64,000 bases of DNA. Source: Anaerolineae bacterium (lineage in GTDB: Bacteria; Chloroflexota; Anaerolineae; Aggregatilineales; Aggregatilineaceae). Below the pieces are notes generated by a model. The model was not told where the DNA came from and did no database searches. It saw nothing but the letters and a program-made list of their open reading frames with translations. Position numbers and translations under genes: made by a program. The stretch is taken from assembly GCA_016926875.1 (NCBI GenBank), contig JAFGNU010000038.1, forward strand, positions 1 to 64,000, written 5' to 3'. Within the stretch, counting starts at the first letter, position 1; each line of letters begins with the position of its first letter. Positions 27,960-35,943 of the stretch are shown in pieces.

Positions 27960-28811
27960 TTACAATTCAAACAACTGCATTTCGATCTGGCGCAGGGCGA
28001 CGGTATAGCCGAGCGCCTGGTAGGCGGGCAGAATGGGATCGTTGTCTGCGATGTTGTAACTGCTGCCGTGCGCTGCCGGATGCTGGCGGTGCAGGTGCGC
28101 AAGCAACGCCTGTGCGGCGGCAGGTCGATCACAGCCGGGATCGGCAGCGAAGTCTATCAACCGGATAGTGTGATCATTCGCCCACCCCAGCGCATAGCTG
28201 GCAACTCGCCCGTTGACCACCGCTGCCCAGCCTTCTGCGTGGGGCGCAATCGCCGTGAGCGAGGGCAAGGCGCGCTGCCAGCAGTTGGGTGTATCGTGAA
28301 AGACGGTATAGTGTTCGAGCAGCTCGATCACCGGCTGCGGTTTGATCTGGTAGGACATATCAGGCTCAGGCACCTGCCCCGGTTCGCGGTTTAGCGCAAG
28401 CAGATAACGACCACCGGTAAAGCCAAGCTGGCAATACAGGTGATACGCGCCGGTATTCTTTTCGATTACTTCCAGCTTGACGGTTGACAGCCCACGCTCG
28501 CGCGCCCGGTCCAGCAAATAGACCATCATCTGCCGCCCGATGCCCTGCCTGCGGCGTTCGGGGATCACACCCAGCCCGCCAATCCAACCCACTTGTTCGC
28601 GGATGCCAAGCAGCCCGGTCCCGACAATCTCGTCACCGTCCAGGGCCGCCACCGAGGCCCGTAAATCCAGGTCGTCACGCTCAATCAGCGCGCGAAAAGA
28701 AGGCGCTGTCATCGCAATTGGCATAAAATAGTCGCTGTAAGCCAGGTTAAATGCGGCGGTGAACGCCTCAAAATTGACGTCGGAGACAGGGCGATAGACA
28801 AGCGGCGGCAT
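27960..28811 (-). CDS. GNAT-family N-acetyltransferase
   Basis: A 283-residue protein with a GNAT domain. Motif A is GGLGVIPERRRQGIGRQMMV (about 80-100), and the YHLYCQLGF element follows. The second half (about 155-283) looks like a second, degenerate acetyltransferase lobe: VNGRVASYALGW followed by ADPGCDRPAAAQALLAHL, which lacks the RRxGxG loop. Such double-lobe proteins acetylate amines of small molecules or proteins, but the substrate is unknown. ATG 28811 with AGGAG 5 bases upstream is chosen over a start at 28850 that has no ribosome binding site. Confidence 0.85.
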   Translation of the reverse strand: MPPLVYRPVSDVNFEAFTAAFNLAYSDYFMPIAMTAPSFRALIERDDLDLRASVAALDGDEIVGTGLLGIREQVGWIGGLGVIPERRRQGIGRQMMVYLLDRARERGLSTVKLEVIEKNTGAYHLYCQLGFTGGRYLLALNREPGQVPEPDMSYQIKPQPVIELLEHYTVFHDTPNCWQRALPSLTAIAPHAEGWAAVVNGRVASYALGWANDHTIRLIDFAADPGCDRPAAAQALLAHLHRQHPAAHGSSYNIADNDPILPAYQALGYTVALRQIEMQLFEL

Positions 28812-28979
28812 GGATGCTCCTATGATTCGGGGTTGTTTGCTGTCGAACATTCTCGCACCATGTGTATGTCAACGCAAGGGCGCGCATTAGCGGCATCCTG
28901 GCCCGGCAGATACTTGCGTGCCAGGGCAGACAGGGTATAGTGACGGTGTGCCTTCGCATCTGGGCAAGGAAGAAACAAG

Positions 28980-29387
28980 ATGAAATCTCAACGGCTGACT
29001 CGAAGCCTGACCGACCGGGTACTGGGCGGGGTATGTGGCGGGCTGGGAGCGGTTATCGGGATCAATCCCTGGTGGGTACGCGGTGCGGTTGTAATTTTGG
29101 GTCTGTTCACTGCCGGTACCGGCGTGTTGATCTACCTGGCGCTGTGGCTGGTGCTGCCCGCCCAAACCCTGGATGATATTGAGGACGATCCCGACAGTGC
29201 ACGCTGGCGGGCACCCCGTCCTGAAACACTGATTTTGATCGGTGGGGCGGTGATTGTCATGGGCATTATTGTGTTGGCGCGCAATCTTGGCGCGTTGTCG
29301 GGAACGAACGGGGATGCCTTTCTGCCGTTAGTGGTGATCGTGTTTGGGCTGACTTTGCTGGTGAAGCAACTCCGGAGGACGGCATGA
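28980..29387 (+). CDS. PspC-domain membrane protein
   Basis: A 135-residue membrane protein. The PspC domain covers about residues 6-62: LTRSLTDRVLGGVCGGLGAV followed by NPWWVRGAVVILGLFTAGTG, with the first hydrophobic helices. A polar linker leads to two further helices (about 82-98 and 110-128) as in the LiaI/DUF5668-type membrane region. These proteins belong to phage-shock or Lia-type envelope-stress systems. The stop overlaps the start of the next gene as ATGA, so the two are translationally coupled. ATG 28980 is followed by a basic N-terminus. Confidence 0.88.
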   Translation: MKSQRLTRSLTDRVLGGVCGGLGAVIGINPWWVRGAVVILGLFTAGTGVLIYLALWLVLPAQTLDDIEDDPDSARWRAPRPETLILIGGAVIVMGIIVLARNLGALSGTNGDAFLPLVVIVFGLTLLVKQLRRTA

Positions 29388-30325
29388 CGACGAAACGCCG
29401 CAGCGTGATGTGGCCGTTAATCGTTATCGCGGTTGGCGGAGTCTGGTTACTGGTTGTCGCGGACGTGCTGCCCGAAGCGGTGGCCGATCTGATGGCCCGT
29501 GTATGGCCCGCCCTGCTGATTCTGTTTGGCTTTGACGTGTTGTTAGGGCGGCAGCGGTTGTCACTGGGGCGCTTTACAGTGGGTATGAATGCGATCGGGC
29601 TGGTGCTGACCGCAGGGTTGGTCGTGGTGCTGGTCCGGCTGGCGTATGACAAGCAGGCGGACGTCGTGCGCGACGATAACGTGCAAACGCTGACCGAAAC
29701 GCTGCCTGACGATATCACCCAGGTGCAGGTAAATATCTCGGTTGAACGCACGAAAGTAACGGTGTCTGCTGCCGGGGACAATCCGCGCGATCTGCGCGCC
29801 GAGTTCAAGGGCAGCAAAGGCAGCGAGGTTGAGATCAACTGGTCGGTGGAAGGCAGCGCGGGCGTGCTGGTGGTCACGGAGTCGCTTTCCGGCACGGTTC
29901 CCAAGCTAGAAGAGTACGGGCGCGGCACGTTGGACGTGGTGCTGCCGCCTGGCGTAACCATTCAGCAGTTCACCCTGACCGTTGGCGATGGCGATGTGAC
30001 GGTTGATATGCAGCCCTTGCAGGTGGAGCAGGTGGAAATGGCGCTCGACAGCGGGAATTTAAGCATCGAGCTGCCCGCTGAGGCGGTGCTGACCGGGACG
30101 CTCGAAGCGCACGATGGCGGGATCGAGCTGAGCGTGCCGGAAGACATGGCCCTGACGTTGAACCTAGCGCAGGGCAGCGGTGAACCGGCCTATGAATACG
30201 ATTCCTTTTTGTACGATTTGCTGCGCAACGGCACGCTCAAGCGCAAAAATACCGACGCATTCCAGATCGGGCTAACCGTCTGGTTGAAGGACGGCGCGCC
30301 GCTGGTGATTAACGACCTGGACTGA
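29384..30325 (+). CDS. LiaF-like envelope-stress membrane protein
   Basis: A 313-residue protein with three to four N-terminal membrane helices (about 8-88) of the LiaF/DUF5668 type: RVWPALLILFGFDVLLG is characteristic. A soluble C-terminal region follows of repeated short beta strands (LTETLPDDITQVQVNISVER, then GDVTVDMQPLQVEQV, LSIELPAEAVLTGTLEAHDG), similar to DUF4097/LiaF C-terminal beta-solenoids. In other bacteria such proteins restrain or sense a cell-envelope stress response. It is paired with PspC, but I see no histidine kinase or response regulator in the window. Confidence 0.82.
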   Translation: MTTKRRSVMWPLIVIAVGGVWLLVVADVLPEAVADLMARVWPALLILFGFDVLLGRQRLSLGRFTVGMNAIGLVLTAGLVVVLVRLAYDKQADVVRDDNVQTLTETLPDDITQVQVNISVERTKVTVSAAGDNPRDLRAEFKGSKGSEVEINWSVEGSAGVLVVTESLSGTVPKLEEYGRGTLDVVLPPGVTIQQFTLTVGDGDVTVDMQPLQVEQVEMALDSGNLSIELPAEAVLTGTLEAHDGGIELSVPEDMALTLNLAQGSGEPAYEYDSFLYDLLRNGTLKRKNTDAFQIGLTVWLKDGAPLVINDLD

Positions 30326-30330
30326 ATGAC

Positions 30331-30369
30331 CAGCTTTTAGCAGTTGGCGATCAGCGATTAGCTAAAACT
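30331..30369. repeat. Dispersed intergenic palindromic repeat, copy B
   Basis: CAGCTTTTAGCAGTTGGCG then ATCAGCGATTAGCTAAAACT. TTTTAGC and GCTAAAA are exact inverted arms. It begins 5 bases after the stop of the LiaF-like gene, so it may sit at the 3' end of that transcript. It shares the first 25 bases with copy C, apart from one G/A change. Confidence 0.8.
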
Positions 30370-30408
30370 ATTCAGCCATAGTGGCCCGGTTATGAAAGGA
30401 AATGATGT

Positions 30409-31323
30409 ATGGGCTGGCGTCTGCACTTGTCCGACCAACCGATTCAGGCGGTGCAGTTGCTCGGTGGCGATCCGCGACAGATTGCCGTATGGCCGTCAGC
30501 GCACGAAGTCTGTTTTTACGCCGAGTCGAACGGCGCGTTGTACACCTGCTTGCGCGTATCCCCTCCAATCGCATCCTCGTTTAACAGCGAAACATGGCGG
30601 GCTTTTGTAGAAACCCTGCGCGCGCCAAACGGCGTGTATCTGCCGGTGGTAGATACCGGCTCCCTGGTAATCCATACCTCAAAAGACGGGCGACTACGGC
30701 TGTACCAGGGATACGACGGGCGCCTGACGTTGGATATGGACGGGCATCAAACACGATTGGAGCACAGAACCGATACACCGCTGGCAGCAGTGGCCCTGGA
30801 TCGCGAGCTGGGCACCATCGGCGCGCTGGGCACAGACGGCGTGCTGCATATCTACCAGCAGCACATGGCTATCGGCGCCTATCCTGTGGCAGAGGATGGC
30901 GATTTGACTGCGCCGGTGCTGCTGCTGCCCGATGTGGCCGACCAAATCGTGGTTGCCGATGCAGCAAGGATTCAGGCATTGGACCTGAACGGCCAGTTAC
31001 AGCATACGCTGCCAGCCTCATCGACGGTGGGGGCGGTGGCGTGCTCACCGGATGGAAGCTGGATCATTGCGGCGGACCGGGATACCGGGATGATCCGGTT
31101 ATATGACGCGCAGCTCACACTACTGCGGCAGCGGGCGGCGCGTGACCTGCTGGCAGAAGCGGAACCGGTGCAGCTTTTCGCGGCGCTGCCTGCGCCCGGC
31201 ATGGCTCCAGGAGCATTGGATGTGGCAGATGATGGGACGCTGCTCTTTTCACTGGGCGGTATGCTGTGTTTAACACATGTGAACGAGTTAACAAAGTTGC
31301 CGCGACCGCGCGCACTTTTCTAA
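30409..31323 (+). CDS. Beta-propeller-like (WD40-type) protein
   Basis: A 304-residue cytoplasmic protein without a signal peptide. It shows about six repeats of beta-strand units ending in Ile/Leu-Tyr, for example GRLRLYQGYDG, GVLHIYQQH and GMIRLYDAQ, with VAVAL/AVACSPDGSWIIAAD elements typical of WD40 or similar propellers. No catalytic motif is visible. Such proteins serve as scaffolds. AAAGGA precedes ATG 30409. It is separated from the LiaF-like gene by a repeat and stands alone. I cannot assign a partner. Confidence 0.72.
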   Translation: MGWRLHLSDQPIQAVQLLGGDPRQIAVWPSAHEVCFYAESNGALYTCLRVSPPIASSFNSETWRAFVETLRAPNGVYLPVVDTGSLVIHTSKDGRLRLYQGYDGRLTLDMDGHQTRLEHRTDTPLAAVALDRELGTIGALGTDGVLHIYQQHMAIGAYPVAEDGDLTAPVLLLPDVADQIVVADAARIQALDLNGQLQHTLPASSTVGAVACSPDGSWIIAADRDTGMIRLYDAQLTLLRQRAARDLLAEAEPVQLFAALPAPGMAPGALDVADDGTLLFSLGGMLCLTHVNELTKLPRPRALF

Positions 31324-31345
31324 TATATTGTTAAGGTGTCAGAGG

Positions 31346-31374
31346 TTGACACTCCTTTAAACTGCTCTTATACT
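31346..31374 (+). promoter_or_regulatory. Near-consensus sigma-70-type promoter
   Basis: TTGACA (31346-31351), 17 bases, TATACT (31369-31374): a perfect -35, a 5/6 -10 and ideal spacing. Transcription should start near 31381, giving a transcript that contains a 17-codon ORF and ends at the terminator at 31442-31472. Confidence 0.85.
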
Positions 31375-31401
31375 GACCTTAACCAAGGAAGTATTTCTGC
31401 C

Positions 31402-31455
31402 ATGAGCTACCGAACCTTTTCAACCGAATCAAGACCTGCAGAGCACGCTGGTTAG
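31402..31455 (+). CDS. Putative 17-residue leader peptide or small protein
   Basis: The frame encodes MSYRTFSTESRPAEHAG and has a ribosome binding site AAGGAAG at 31385-31391, 10 bases upstream. Its TAG stop (31453-31455) lies in the loop of the terminator hairpin, and the last five codons form the ascending arm. A ribosome at the end of this ORF would therefore cover the hairpin. The peptide has three serines, two arginines and a histidine, with no strong run of one amino acid. It could be an attenuation leader for the SWIM gene that starts 54 bases downstream, a small protein, or incidental to a small RNA. Confidence 0.5.
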   Translation: MSYRTFSTESRPAEHAG

Positions 31456-31472
31456 GTACAGCGTGCTTTTTT
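31442..31472 (+). terminator. Strong intrinsic terminator overlapping a small ORF
   Basis: AGCACGCTG (31442-31450) pairs perfectly with CAGCGTGCT (31459-31467), with an 8-base loop and a run of six T residues. With the promoter at 31346 this defines a transcript of about 90 bases. Confidence 0.88.
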
Positions 31473-31509
31473 GTTTCTAAGTGACCCGCTTAAATCAAGG
31501 AGACAAAGT

Positions 31510-31758
31510 ATGGACTACGGGATGATCAGCAAGATCGAGAAGGCGAAGCGGTATGCAGAAGAGCGCGATCGGATACAGTTTCAGTCGTTTAGTGTAACGT
31601 TTGACGGTGAGAATAACCCACACACAGTAACGTATCAGAATGGTGAATGGCAGTGTGACTGTAGTTTTTTCAAGACACGTGGGGTATGTAGTCATTCAAT
31701 GGCTCTGGAACGTATTCTTGCTGACATGCTCCCGGAGCCTGTGCGCACAGAATCCTAG
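31510..31758 (+). CDS. SWIM zinc-finger protein
   Basis: An 82-residue protein with a complete SWIM zinc finger CxCxnCxH: C49, C51, C60 and H62 in CDCSFFKTRGVCSH. SWIM fingers bind DNA or protein. The first 25 residues are a charged helix (ISKIEKAKRYAEERDRIQ), then beta-strand elements lead into the finger. The start is ATG 31510 with AAGGAG 8 bases upstream. It lies 37 bases after the terminator of the small leader transcript. Its own promoter is not obvious, which makes read-through control from the leader plausible. Small SWIM proteins of this type occur singly in many bacteria. Confidence 0.85.
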   Translation: MDYGMISKIEKAKRYAEERDRIQFQSFSVTFDGENNPHTVTYQNGEWQCDCSFFKTRGVCSHSMALERILADMLPEPVRTES

Positions 31759-31795
31759 CGATAACGCGCACAGAATTGTATATCAAACCATACAT

Positions 31796-31820
31796 GAGCG
31801 GTGAAATACCGCTCTTGATT
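31796..31820 (+). terminator. Possible terminator after the SWIM gene
   Basis: GAGCGGT (31796-31802) pairs with ACCGCTC (31808-31814) over a 5-base loop. The following TTGATTTG is only partly T-rich, so termination may be weak. Confidence 0.5.
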
Positions 31821-31902
31821 TGTGTCGGTCAGGGAATCCGGTGCCTGCATGTGTAAGATGTATGTAGCTGGAAACCAGGCAACTTGAAAGGATGGCACTC
31901 GA

Positions 31903-32970
31903 TTGGTAGCTGGGCGTAACCTGCAACGGGCACGGCACTGGGGCGCGCTCGCCGTGGGCATCCTTGTCAGCGTTGTATTCCTGTACGTTGGACTGAAGGG
32001 TCTCCAGTTATCCGACGTATGGCATGATATACGGCACGCGCGTATCGGCTGGCTGGTACCGGGGGTGGCGGTCTATTTTCTGGCGGTGTGGGGCCGTACC
32101 TGGCGCTGGCACTACTTGCTGCGGCCCCTAAAGGCTGTGTCTCTGCGGGCGCTGTTCCCGATTGTCGTGATCGGCTATATGGGCAACAACGTCTACCCGT
32201 TTCGGGCGGGCGAAGTGATCCGGGCCTATGTGCTCAAACGCAACGAAGACGTGAGCATGTCGGCCAGCCTGGCCACCATTATTATCGAGCGAATTTTCGA
32301 CGGGCTGGTCATGTTGATTTTTGTGTTTGTGGCGCTGCCGTTTGCCGACTTCAAGCAGGATTGGTTGAAAGACATCGTTTTTTTCTCGACGCTGCTGTTC
32401 TGGGGCGGGTTTATGGTGTTCCTGGTGATGGCGCTCCAACCGGAGCGTACGCGGGGATTGTATACATGGCTGTTTGACCGCCTGCTGCCGGGCAAGCTCG
32501 GAGAGGCAGCCAAAGGGCTGGCCGAGCATTTTATGCGGGGCCTGGAAAACCTGCGCAGCCCGCGCGACCTGCTGATGACGCTGGTGTCATCCGTATTCAT
32601 CTGGCTGACCGAGACGACCAAATACTGGTTTGTGATGCACGCGTTCGATTTTGAGGTCAGCTTTTTTGTATTGATGGTCATGACCGCCATCGTCAACCTG
32701 GCAACGACTCTACCGTCATCGCCGGGATACGTGGGGACATTTGACACGCCGGGCATCGAGACACTAAAAGCGTACAATGTGCCGTCGCAGGTAGCGGCAT
32801 CCTATACGCTGGTGCTGCACGCGGCGCTGTGGCTGCCGATCACGCTGCTGGGATTTTATTACCTGTACCGTGAAGGATTGGGCTGGCGGGATTTCAGCCG
32901 GGCGCGCGAGGTTGCCGCCATGGAAACGGGCGATAATGTGACGTTAGAAAGCGAGAGTGTGGCACCGTGA
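31903..32970 (+). CDS. Lysylphosphatidylglycerol synthase-type (UPF0104) membrane protein
   Basis: A 355-residue protein with about eight membrane helices, matching the flippase-like transmembrane region of LPG synthases and AglD-type proteins. Conserved elements are IGYMGNNVYPFRAGEVIRAY (about 86-105) and the SPGYVGTFDTPGIETL segment (about 273-288). No aminoacyl-transferase domain is attached. Such proteins are thought to move or handle lipid-linked substrates. It starts at TTG 31903, with GAAAGGA about 10 bases before. Its stop overlaps the next start (GTGA), so it is coupled to the FAD oxidoreductase. Confidence 0.85.
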   Translation: MVAGRNLQRARHWGALAVGILVSVVFLYVGLKGLQLSDVWHDIRHARIGWLVPGVAVYFLAVWGRTWRWHYLLRPLKAVSLRALFPIVVIGYMGNNVYPFRAGEVIRAYVLKRNEDVSMSASLATIIIERIFDGLVMLIFVFVALPFADFKQDWLKDIVFFSTLLFWGGFMVFLVMALQPERTRGLYTWLFDRLLPGKLGEAAKGLAEHFMRGLENLRSPRDLLMTLVSSVFIWLTETTKYWFVMHAFDFEVSFFVLMVMTAIVNLATTLPSSPGYVGTFDTPGIETLKAYNVPSQVAASYTLVLHAALWLPITLLGFYYLYREGLGWRDFSRAREVAAMETGDNVTLESESVAP

Positions 32971-34325
32971 CAAAACGTGTGGCGGTAATCGGCGCGGGCG
33001 CAACCGGGCTGGCGACAGCATATGACCTAGCGCAGAGCGGGCACAGCGTGCAAATATACGAGGCGGGCGCAGAAGTCGGCGGGCTGGCCGCCGGGTTCCG
33101 GGATGAAGCCTGGGACTGGACATTAGAGAAGTTTTACCACCACTGGTTTGCCTCTGATGACGCCGTGTTGGGCCTGATCGATGAACTGGGCGCGTCGGAT
33201 AAGGTGCTGCTGCCAAGGCCGGTTACGTCGCTGTGGCTGAATGGCAGAATCTACCCGATGGACTCGCCCAATATTGTAACCGCCAACCTGCGCCTGCCCG
33301 TGTCGCTGATCGCCAAAATCAGGTATGGACTGGTCGGGCTGTACCTTAAACTGTTTAATAACTGGAAGCCGCTGGAACGCACAACCGCTCAAGCCTGGCT
33401 GCGGCGCACGATGGGCCGTGAAGCGTATGAAAGGCTCTGGCGCTCGCTGCTGATCGGCAAGTTTGGCGAGTACTATGATCAGGTCAACATGGCCTGGTTT
33501 TGGGCGCGGGTATACAAGCGCACGACCCGGTTGGGCACGTTTGAGGGGGGATTCCAGGCATTCCTGGAACTGCTGGCCGGGCGCCTCCGTGACCAGGGAG
33601 CAGAAATTCACCTGAATACACGCGTGACGCGCATCGAACCAACGACAGACGGGCGGTTAGCGGTGCTGGTTGGTACCGGGCGCGAGGTGTTTGACGCTGT
33701 GATTAACACGTCGTCACCGCACATCATGCGCCGGTTAGCGCCCGACCTGCCCGCCGATTACGCTGACCGGTTGGATAACCTCAAAAGCATGGGCGCGGTG
33801 GTGGTTGTTCTTGCGTTGAAGCACCAGTTGTTGACCGATGGGACGTACTGGCTCAGTCTTCCGGCGGATCAGCCCGACAAGTCGCGGGCGAAATTTCCAT
33901 TCCTGGCGCTGGTCGAGCACACAAATTATATGGACCGGGCGCACTACGGCGGCGATCACCTTGTGTACTGCGGTGACTATGTGCCGCCAGATCACGATTA
34001 TTTTGCGCTGAGCGAGGACGAACTGGCCGAACGATTCATCAGCGCGTTGAGCATCTTTAACCCCGCGTTTTCGCGGGACTGGATTCGCAAGCGCTGGGTG
34101 TTCCGGGCGCCGTATGCGCAGCCGGTCCCGTGTGTGAATCACTCAGACGCGCTGCCCGATCTGCGCACGCCGCTGCGCGGCCTGTACTTCGCCAGCATGA
34201 GCCAGGTTTACCCCTGGGATCGCGGCACCAACTACGCGGTGGAAATGGGGCGTCAGGTGGCCGGGTTGGTGACGGATGACTTCGGACATCAGGCGCAATC
34301 CGGAGAGCCAACAGAAAAACGTTAA
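32967..34325 (+). CDS. FAD-dependent amine oxidase-like oxidoreductase
   Basis: A 452-residue flavoprotein. The N-terminal Rossmann motif is VIGAGATGLATAYDLAQSGH with the YEAGAEVGG ribose-binding element that typifies the amine-oxidase/protoporphyrinogen-oxidase/UDP-galactopyranose-mutase superfamily. The C-terminal FAD segment (GLYFASMSQVYPWDRGTNYA) is also present. It starts at GTG 32967, which overlaps the stop of the UPF0104 gene. With the lipid-type membrane protein and UDP-glucose dehydrogenase nearby, a role in modifying a lipid-linked or sugar precursor is plausible but not shown. Other members of this superfamily oxidise carotenoids. Confidence 0.85.
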   Translation: MTKRVAVIGAGATGLATAYDLAQSGHSVQIYEAGAEVGGLAAGFRDEAWDWTLEKFYHHWFASDDAVLGLIDELGASDKVLLPRPVTSLWLNGRIYPMDSPNIVTANLRLPVSLIAKIRYGLVGLYLKLFNNWKPLERTTAQAWLRRTMGREAYERLWRSLLIGKFGEYYDQVNMAWFWARVYKRTTRLGTFEGGFQAFLELLAGRLRDQGAEIHLNTRVTRIEPTTDGRLAVLVGTGREVFDAVINTSSPHIMRRLAPDLPADYADRLDNLKSMGAVVVVLALKHQLLTDGTYWLSLPADQPDKSRAKFPFLALVEHTNYMDRAHYGGDHLVYCGDYVPPDHDYFALSEDELAERFISALSIFNPAFSRDWIRKRWVFRAPYAQPVPCVNHSDALPDLRTPLRGLYFASMSQVYPWDRGTNYAVEMGRQVAGLVTDDFGHQAQSGEPTEKR

Positions 34326-34346
34326 GGAAATTCTGAGCACAGCGGG

Positions 34347-34370
34347 TATACTTGTGACGTTTGTCACAAG
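34347..34370 (+). promoter_or_regulatory. CRP/FNR-type palindrome beside a -10-like element upstream of ugd
   Basis: CTTGTGAC (34351-34358) and GTCACAAG (34363-34370) form a perfect inverted repeat containing TGTGA-N6-TCACA, the classic CRP-family half-sites. A TATACT (34347-34352) overlaps its left arm. If that is the -10 box, the site would block transcription. The centre is 50 bases before the ugd start codon. Confidence 0.6.
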
Positions 34371-34409
34371 CGTGTAGCAGACGAACCATGATCATGAGGG
34401 AAATTAACG

Positions 34410-35738
34410 ATGAAGAATATCGCAGTCGTTGGTGTGGGTTACGTGGGACTGGTGACAGGTGCGTGTTTCGCCGACCTGGGTAACCGCGTGATGGCGCTGG
34501 ATATTAACGAGCAGCGTATTGCCAACCTGAAAAAAGGCATTCTGCCGATTTATGAGCCAGGGCTGGCAGAGGTTGTTGATCGAAATATCAAGGCCAACCG
34601 GCTGTTCTTCACCACGTCCTACGAGGAAGCCCTGCAAGACGCCGAGTTTGTATTCATCGCCGTAGGCACGCCCGAAGGCGTCGACGGCGAGGCTGATTTG
34701 CAGTATGTGCGCATGGCGGCGGAAACAATCGCCGAGACGATGGATCACCCGCTGGTGATCATCAATAAATCCACCGTGCCGGTTGGGACAGGTGACTGGG
34801 TGGCCGACATTGTGCGCGAGAACCAGCCCAACCCGATCGAGTTCAGCGTGGTGAGCTGCCCAGAGTTTTTGCGTGAAGGGTCGGCGCTAAACGACTTTAT
34901 GAACCCGGACCGCACCGTTTTGGGCTCGGAGGCTGTCGAAGCCGCCGAGCGGGTCGCGCAGCTTCACCTGCCGCTGCGCGCGCCGATTGTGGTCACCGAT
35001 CTACGCACCGCCGAGATGATCAAGTATGCGTCGAACGCGTTCCTGGCAACGCGCATCAGCTTTATCAACGAAATTGCCAACATCTGCGAAGCGCTCGGCG
35101 CGGACGTGTCCGAGGTGGCACGCGGTATGGGGTTCGACAAGCGGATCGGGCATCACTTTCTCGAAGCGGGTGTGGGCTATGGCGGTTCGTGCTTTCCCAA
35201 AGATGTTAAGGCGCTGGCGCACATGGCGCAGGTGCACGGCAAGCACCCGCAGTTGCTGCACGCGGTGATGGATATCAACGCCTACCAGCGTAAACACGTG
35301 CTGCTCAAACTACATGACCTGCTGGATAACCTGGACGGGCGGGTTATCGCCCTGTTGGGGTTGGCGTTTAAGCAAAATACGGATGATATGCGTGAGGCGC
35401 CGTCGATTACGATTGCCAACTATCTCAACCAATACGGTGCCATCGTGCGCGGTTATGACCCGGTCGCGATGGACGTGGCCGGGCGCGTGATGCCCTATAT
35501 GCAGATGGCCCCCAACCCGTATGATCTGGTTGACGGCGCGGATGCCGTGATTGTGCTGACGCCCTGGAATGAGTTCAAACAGATCGATATGGTACGCATC
35601 AAGGCGGCCATGCGCACGCCGGTGATAATCGACGGGCGCAACCTGTACGACCCGGCAAAAATGCGCGAGATGGGCTTCGTGTATTGTGGTATTGGGCGCG
35701 GGTATGACGCCGCGGAGCCGGGCGAGAAAACCGGGTAA
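34410..35738 (+). CDS. ugd: UDP-glucose 6-dehydrogenase family protein
   Basis: The 442-residue product oxidises a UDP-hexose to the uronic acid with 2 NAD+. It has the NAD motif [19 protein letters not shown] (about 6-24), the [10 protein letters not shown] element, [12 protein letters not shown], and the catalytic C261 in [16 protein letters not shown]. The C-terminal domain has the [16 protein letters not shown] nucleotide-binding region. The same family includes GDP-mannose dehydrogenase, but the sequence fits UDP-glucose best. It follows the flavoprotein gene by 84 bases with its own palindromic operator-like site. UDP-glucuronate would feed polysaccharide or glycolipid synthesis. Confidence 0.92.
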   Translation: MKNIAVVGVGYVGLVTGACFADLGNRVMALDINEQRIANLKKGILPIYEPGLAEVVDRNIKANRLFFTTSYEEALQDAEFVFIAVGTPEGVDGEADLQYVRMAAETIAETMDHPLVIINKSTVPVGTGDWVADIVRENQPNPIEFSVVSCPEFLREGSALNDFMNPDRTVLGSEAVEAAERVAQLHLPLRAPIVVTDLRTAEMIKYASNAFLATRISFINEIANICEALGADVSEVARGMGFDKRIGHHFLEAGVGYGGSCFPKDVKALAHMAQVHGKHPQLLHAVMDINAYQRKHVLLKLHDLLDNLDGRVIALLGLAFKQNTDDMREAPSITIANYLNQYGAIVRGYDPVAMDVAGRVMPYMQMAPNPYDLVDGADAVIVLTPWNEFKQIDMVRIKAAMRTPVIIDGRNLYDPAKMREMGFVYCGIGRGYDAAEPGEKTG

Positions 35739-35778
35739 CCAACCGGGCTGGGTAAAATCTAATACAACCTATATACAG

Positions 35779-35810
35779 CAGGGATGCCGACCAATGGCAT
35801 CCCTGTTAAA
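35779..35810 (+). terminator. Hairpin terminator after ugd
   Basis: CAGGGATGCC (35779-35788) pairs with GGCATCCCTG (35796-35805) with a 7-base loop. The tail TTAAAC is poor in T, so it may be a stabilising 3' hairpin, not a strong terminator. Confidence 0.6.
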
Positions 35811-35840
35811 CTATTGAGAACACCGCGCGTACTGAACAAG

Positions 35841-35908
35841 CAGCTTTTAGCAGTTGACGATCAGCCAGAATACCAGAGGAATGCTTTTTTTCTTGCCTGC
35901 TAATCGCG
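35841..35908. repeat. Dispersed intergenic repeat, copy C (partial)
   Basis: CAGCTTTTAGCAGTTGACG then ATCAGC matches copy B with one change. The right palindrome arm is replaced, after a stretch of unrelated sequence, by a second module (TTTTTCTTGCCTGCTAATCGC) which matches copy A. It lies between ugd and the M16 peptidase genes. Confidence 0.7.
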
Positions 35909-35943
35909 TACATTTCAACTAATGGCCTAGAGAGGAACAGCGT

